Assembly: GCA_030590715.1 (NCBI GenBank)
Contig: JAUVCU010000061.1
Coordinates: forward strand, 1-7,800
Direction of reading: 5' to 3'
DNA from: Lentisphaeria bacterium
GTDB taxonomy: Bacteria; Verrucomicrobiota; Lentisphaeria; Victivallales; JAUVCU01
DNA length: 7,800 nt
Shown: piece after piece, positions 7,222 through 7,800 of the stretch
How positions within the stretch are numbered: the first letter of the stretch is position 1
How the letters are laid out: every line of letters begins with the position of its first letter
Notes under the pieces: generated by a model
Told to the model about the DNA's origin: nothing
Databases searched by the model: none
What the model saw: the letters and a program-made list of their open reading frames with translations, nothing else
Made by a program: the position numbers and the translations under genes

Positions 7222-7275
7222 ATCTCATTTATTCACAAATACTTATGAATTATTTTAATCTTAATAAAATGAGAT
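7222..7275. repeat. Perfect 9-bp inverted repeat in the divergent intergenic region
   Basis: ATCTCATTT (7222-7230) and AAATGAGAT (7267-7275) are perfect reverse complements separated by 36 bases. They lie between the diverging folB and transposase-like genes. The arms frame an AT-rich segment that includes the near-palindrome at 7231-7250. This could be a regulatory site or a structure connected with the transposase-like gene; only one copy is visible, so it is not shown to be a REP element. The rest of 7111-7372 is AT-rich with no gene. Confidence 0.4.
7231..7250. promoter_or_regulatory. Near-palindromic 20-base element, possible operator
   Basis: ATTCACAAATACTTATGAAT matches its reverse complement at 8 of 10 symmetric pairs, with the outer five (ATTCA/TGAAT) exact. 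It abuts the left arm of the inverted repeat at 7222-7230 and lies between two divergent genes, a usual place for a dimeric regulator site. AT-rich sequence makes chance symmetry more likely, so this is only a candidate. Confidence 0.25.
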
Positions 7276-7304
7276 CAAATATTTCATTTAGAGTTAACGG
7301 ATAA

Positions 7305-7310
7305 TATAAT
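7305..7310 (+). promoter_or_regulatory. Candidate -10 box for the transposase-like gene
   Basis: A perfect TATAAT lies 62 bases before the ATG at 7373. The best -35 candidate, TTCATT at 7283-7288 with a 16-base spacer, matches consensus poorly, so the promoter may be weak or need an activator. Such hexamers are common by chance in AT-rich sequence. Confidence 0.3.
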
Positions 7311-7372
7311 TTGAATAGAATGTTTATTTGTTCATGCGTTGATGACAATGAAGTAAAAGCTGGAGGTTTGTT

Positions 7373-7800
7373 ATGAGGCGTTATTACAGTTATATCAATT
7401 CACAGAGCGATGTCACTTACTTTCACTGTATAGCCAATGCGACCAGACGACACCACAATGAAGATCTGCTAAATTTTGACGATGCAGACAAAGATTATCT
7501 CCAACACTTCATCAAAAAGCTGGAACGTTTGTACACGGGATTGGAGGTTCTGCAATGGTGTTGCATGAACACTCACGTTCATTTGATTATTGCTCAGAAA
7601 AACAAATTTGAGATCACATTGCCCAAAGTTAAGGAATTGTATGAGGAGTTCTATCAAGGCCGTAATGAAATGGATGCCAGGTCTAGTTTTTGTCATAGAT
7701 ACAGAAAACGGCTAAATGATATTTCAGAATTCATGCGTGACTTTCAATGGCACACAGCACGGCATTTCAACAAAGTTCGCTACATTTCAGGCAAACATCG
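7373..7800 (+). CDS. REP-associated tyrosine-transposase-like (Y1/IS200-like) protein, 3' end outside window
   Basis: The visible 142 residues resemble RAYT (TnpA_REP) proteins: single-domain HUH endonuclease relatives that act on REP hairpins, usually as lone non-mobile genes. The first strand YFHCIANATRR (16-26) and the HUH strand WCCMNTHVHLII (62-73), with H68 and H70, are clear. A helix with FMRDFQWHTARHFN (120-133) and the following GKHR correspond to the region that normally carries the catalytic tyrosine just before the FN pair, ahead of a G-x-x-W-x-x-RF motif that would fall beyond the edge. At the expected tyrosine position (five residues before N133) I see T128, so the nuclease may be altered or inactive; Y137 further on is not at the usual spot. 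The ATG has GGAGG six bases upstream (7362-7366). The gene is divergent from the minus-strand block. Other thought: a distant IS200-like family. Family fairly sure, activity unsure. Confidence 0.75.
   Translation, partial: MRRYYSYINSQSDVTYFHCIANATRRHHNEDLLNFDDADKDYLQHFIKKLERLYTGLEVLQWCCMNTHVHLIIAQKNKFEITLPKVKELYEEFYQGRNEMDARSSFCHRYRKRLNDISEFMRDFQWHTARHFNKVRYISGKH

Noticed and set aside
7469..7696. 75-codon open frame on the minus strand
   Set aside because: It is antisense to the transposase-like gene, which carries the HVH motif and a good ribosome site.
1..7800. CRISPR array, tRNA or rRNA gene, insertion-sequence ends, toxin-antitoxin pair
   Set aside because: I saw no regularly spaced repeats, cloverleaf-like sequence, terminal inverted repeats with target duplications, or partner gene beside the HTH protein.

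Overview
The window comes from a moderately AT-rich bacterial chromosome. Paired membrane-anchored SPFH proteins, tandem CNNM-type membrane proteins and a free-standing REP-associated-transposase-like gene, together with base composition, make a Gram-negative marine bacterium of the PVC group (for example Lentisphaerota) my best guess. This is a low-confidence inference; no marker gene is present.

From left to right: positions 1-112 hold only undecidable open frames at the edge. A clear bidirectional Rho-independent terminator (114-150) follows. Next come a small lambda-repressor-like HTH protein (172-531, minus), with a perfect 7-bp inverted repeat upstream of its start that is a candidate operator, and a YihY/BrkB-family membrane protein (748-2073, minus). 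Two SPFH/band-7 paralogues follow, one base apart (2159-3235 and 3237-4337, minus), then two CNNM/CorC-like proteins overlapping by 8 bases (4443-5450 and 5443-6723, minus). Immediately upstream of those lies a dihydroneopterin aldolase gene (folB) interrupted by one in-frame TAA (6745-7110, minus). An AT-rich divergent intergenic region precedes the only convincing plus-strand gene, a REP-associated tyrosine-transposase-like protein with an intact HVH motif, which runs off the right edge (7373-7800).

The minus-strand genes probably form three transcription units: folB plus both CNNM genes; the SPFH pair, with a possible promoter at 4385-4413; and yihY, with a good sigma70-like promoter at 2110-2138. 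Apart from the HTH and transposase-like proteins, and folB, the products are inner-membrane proteins: SPFH scaffolds, CNNM ion transporters or sensors, and a polytopic YihY protein. They could be read as an envelope-maintenance neighbourhood, but nothing here proves they act together.

I see no convincing new multi-gene system. The observations most worth checking are the single stop codon in an otherwise full-length folB, the transposase-like protein lacking tyrosine at the expected catalytic position, the HflK/HflC-like SPFH pair, and the candidate HTH operator.
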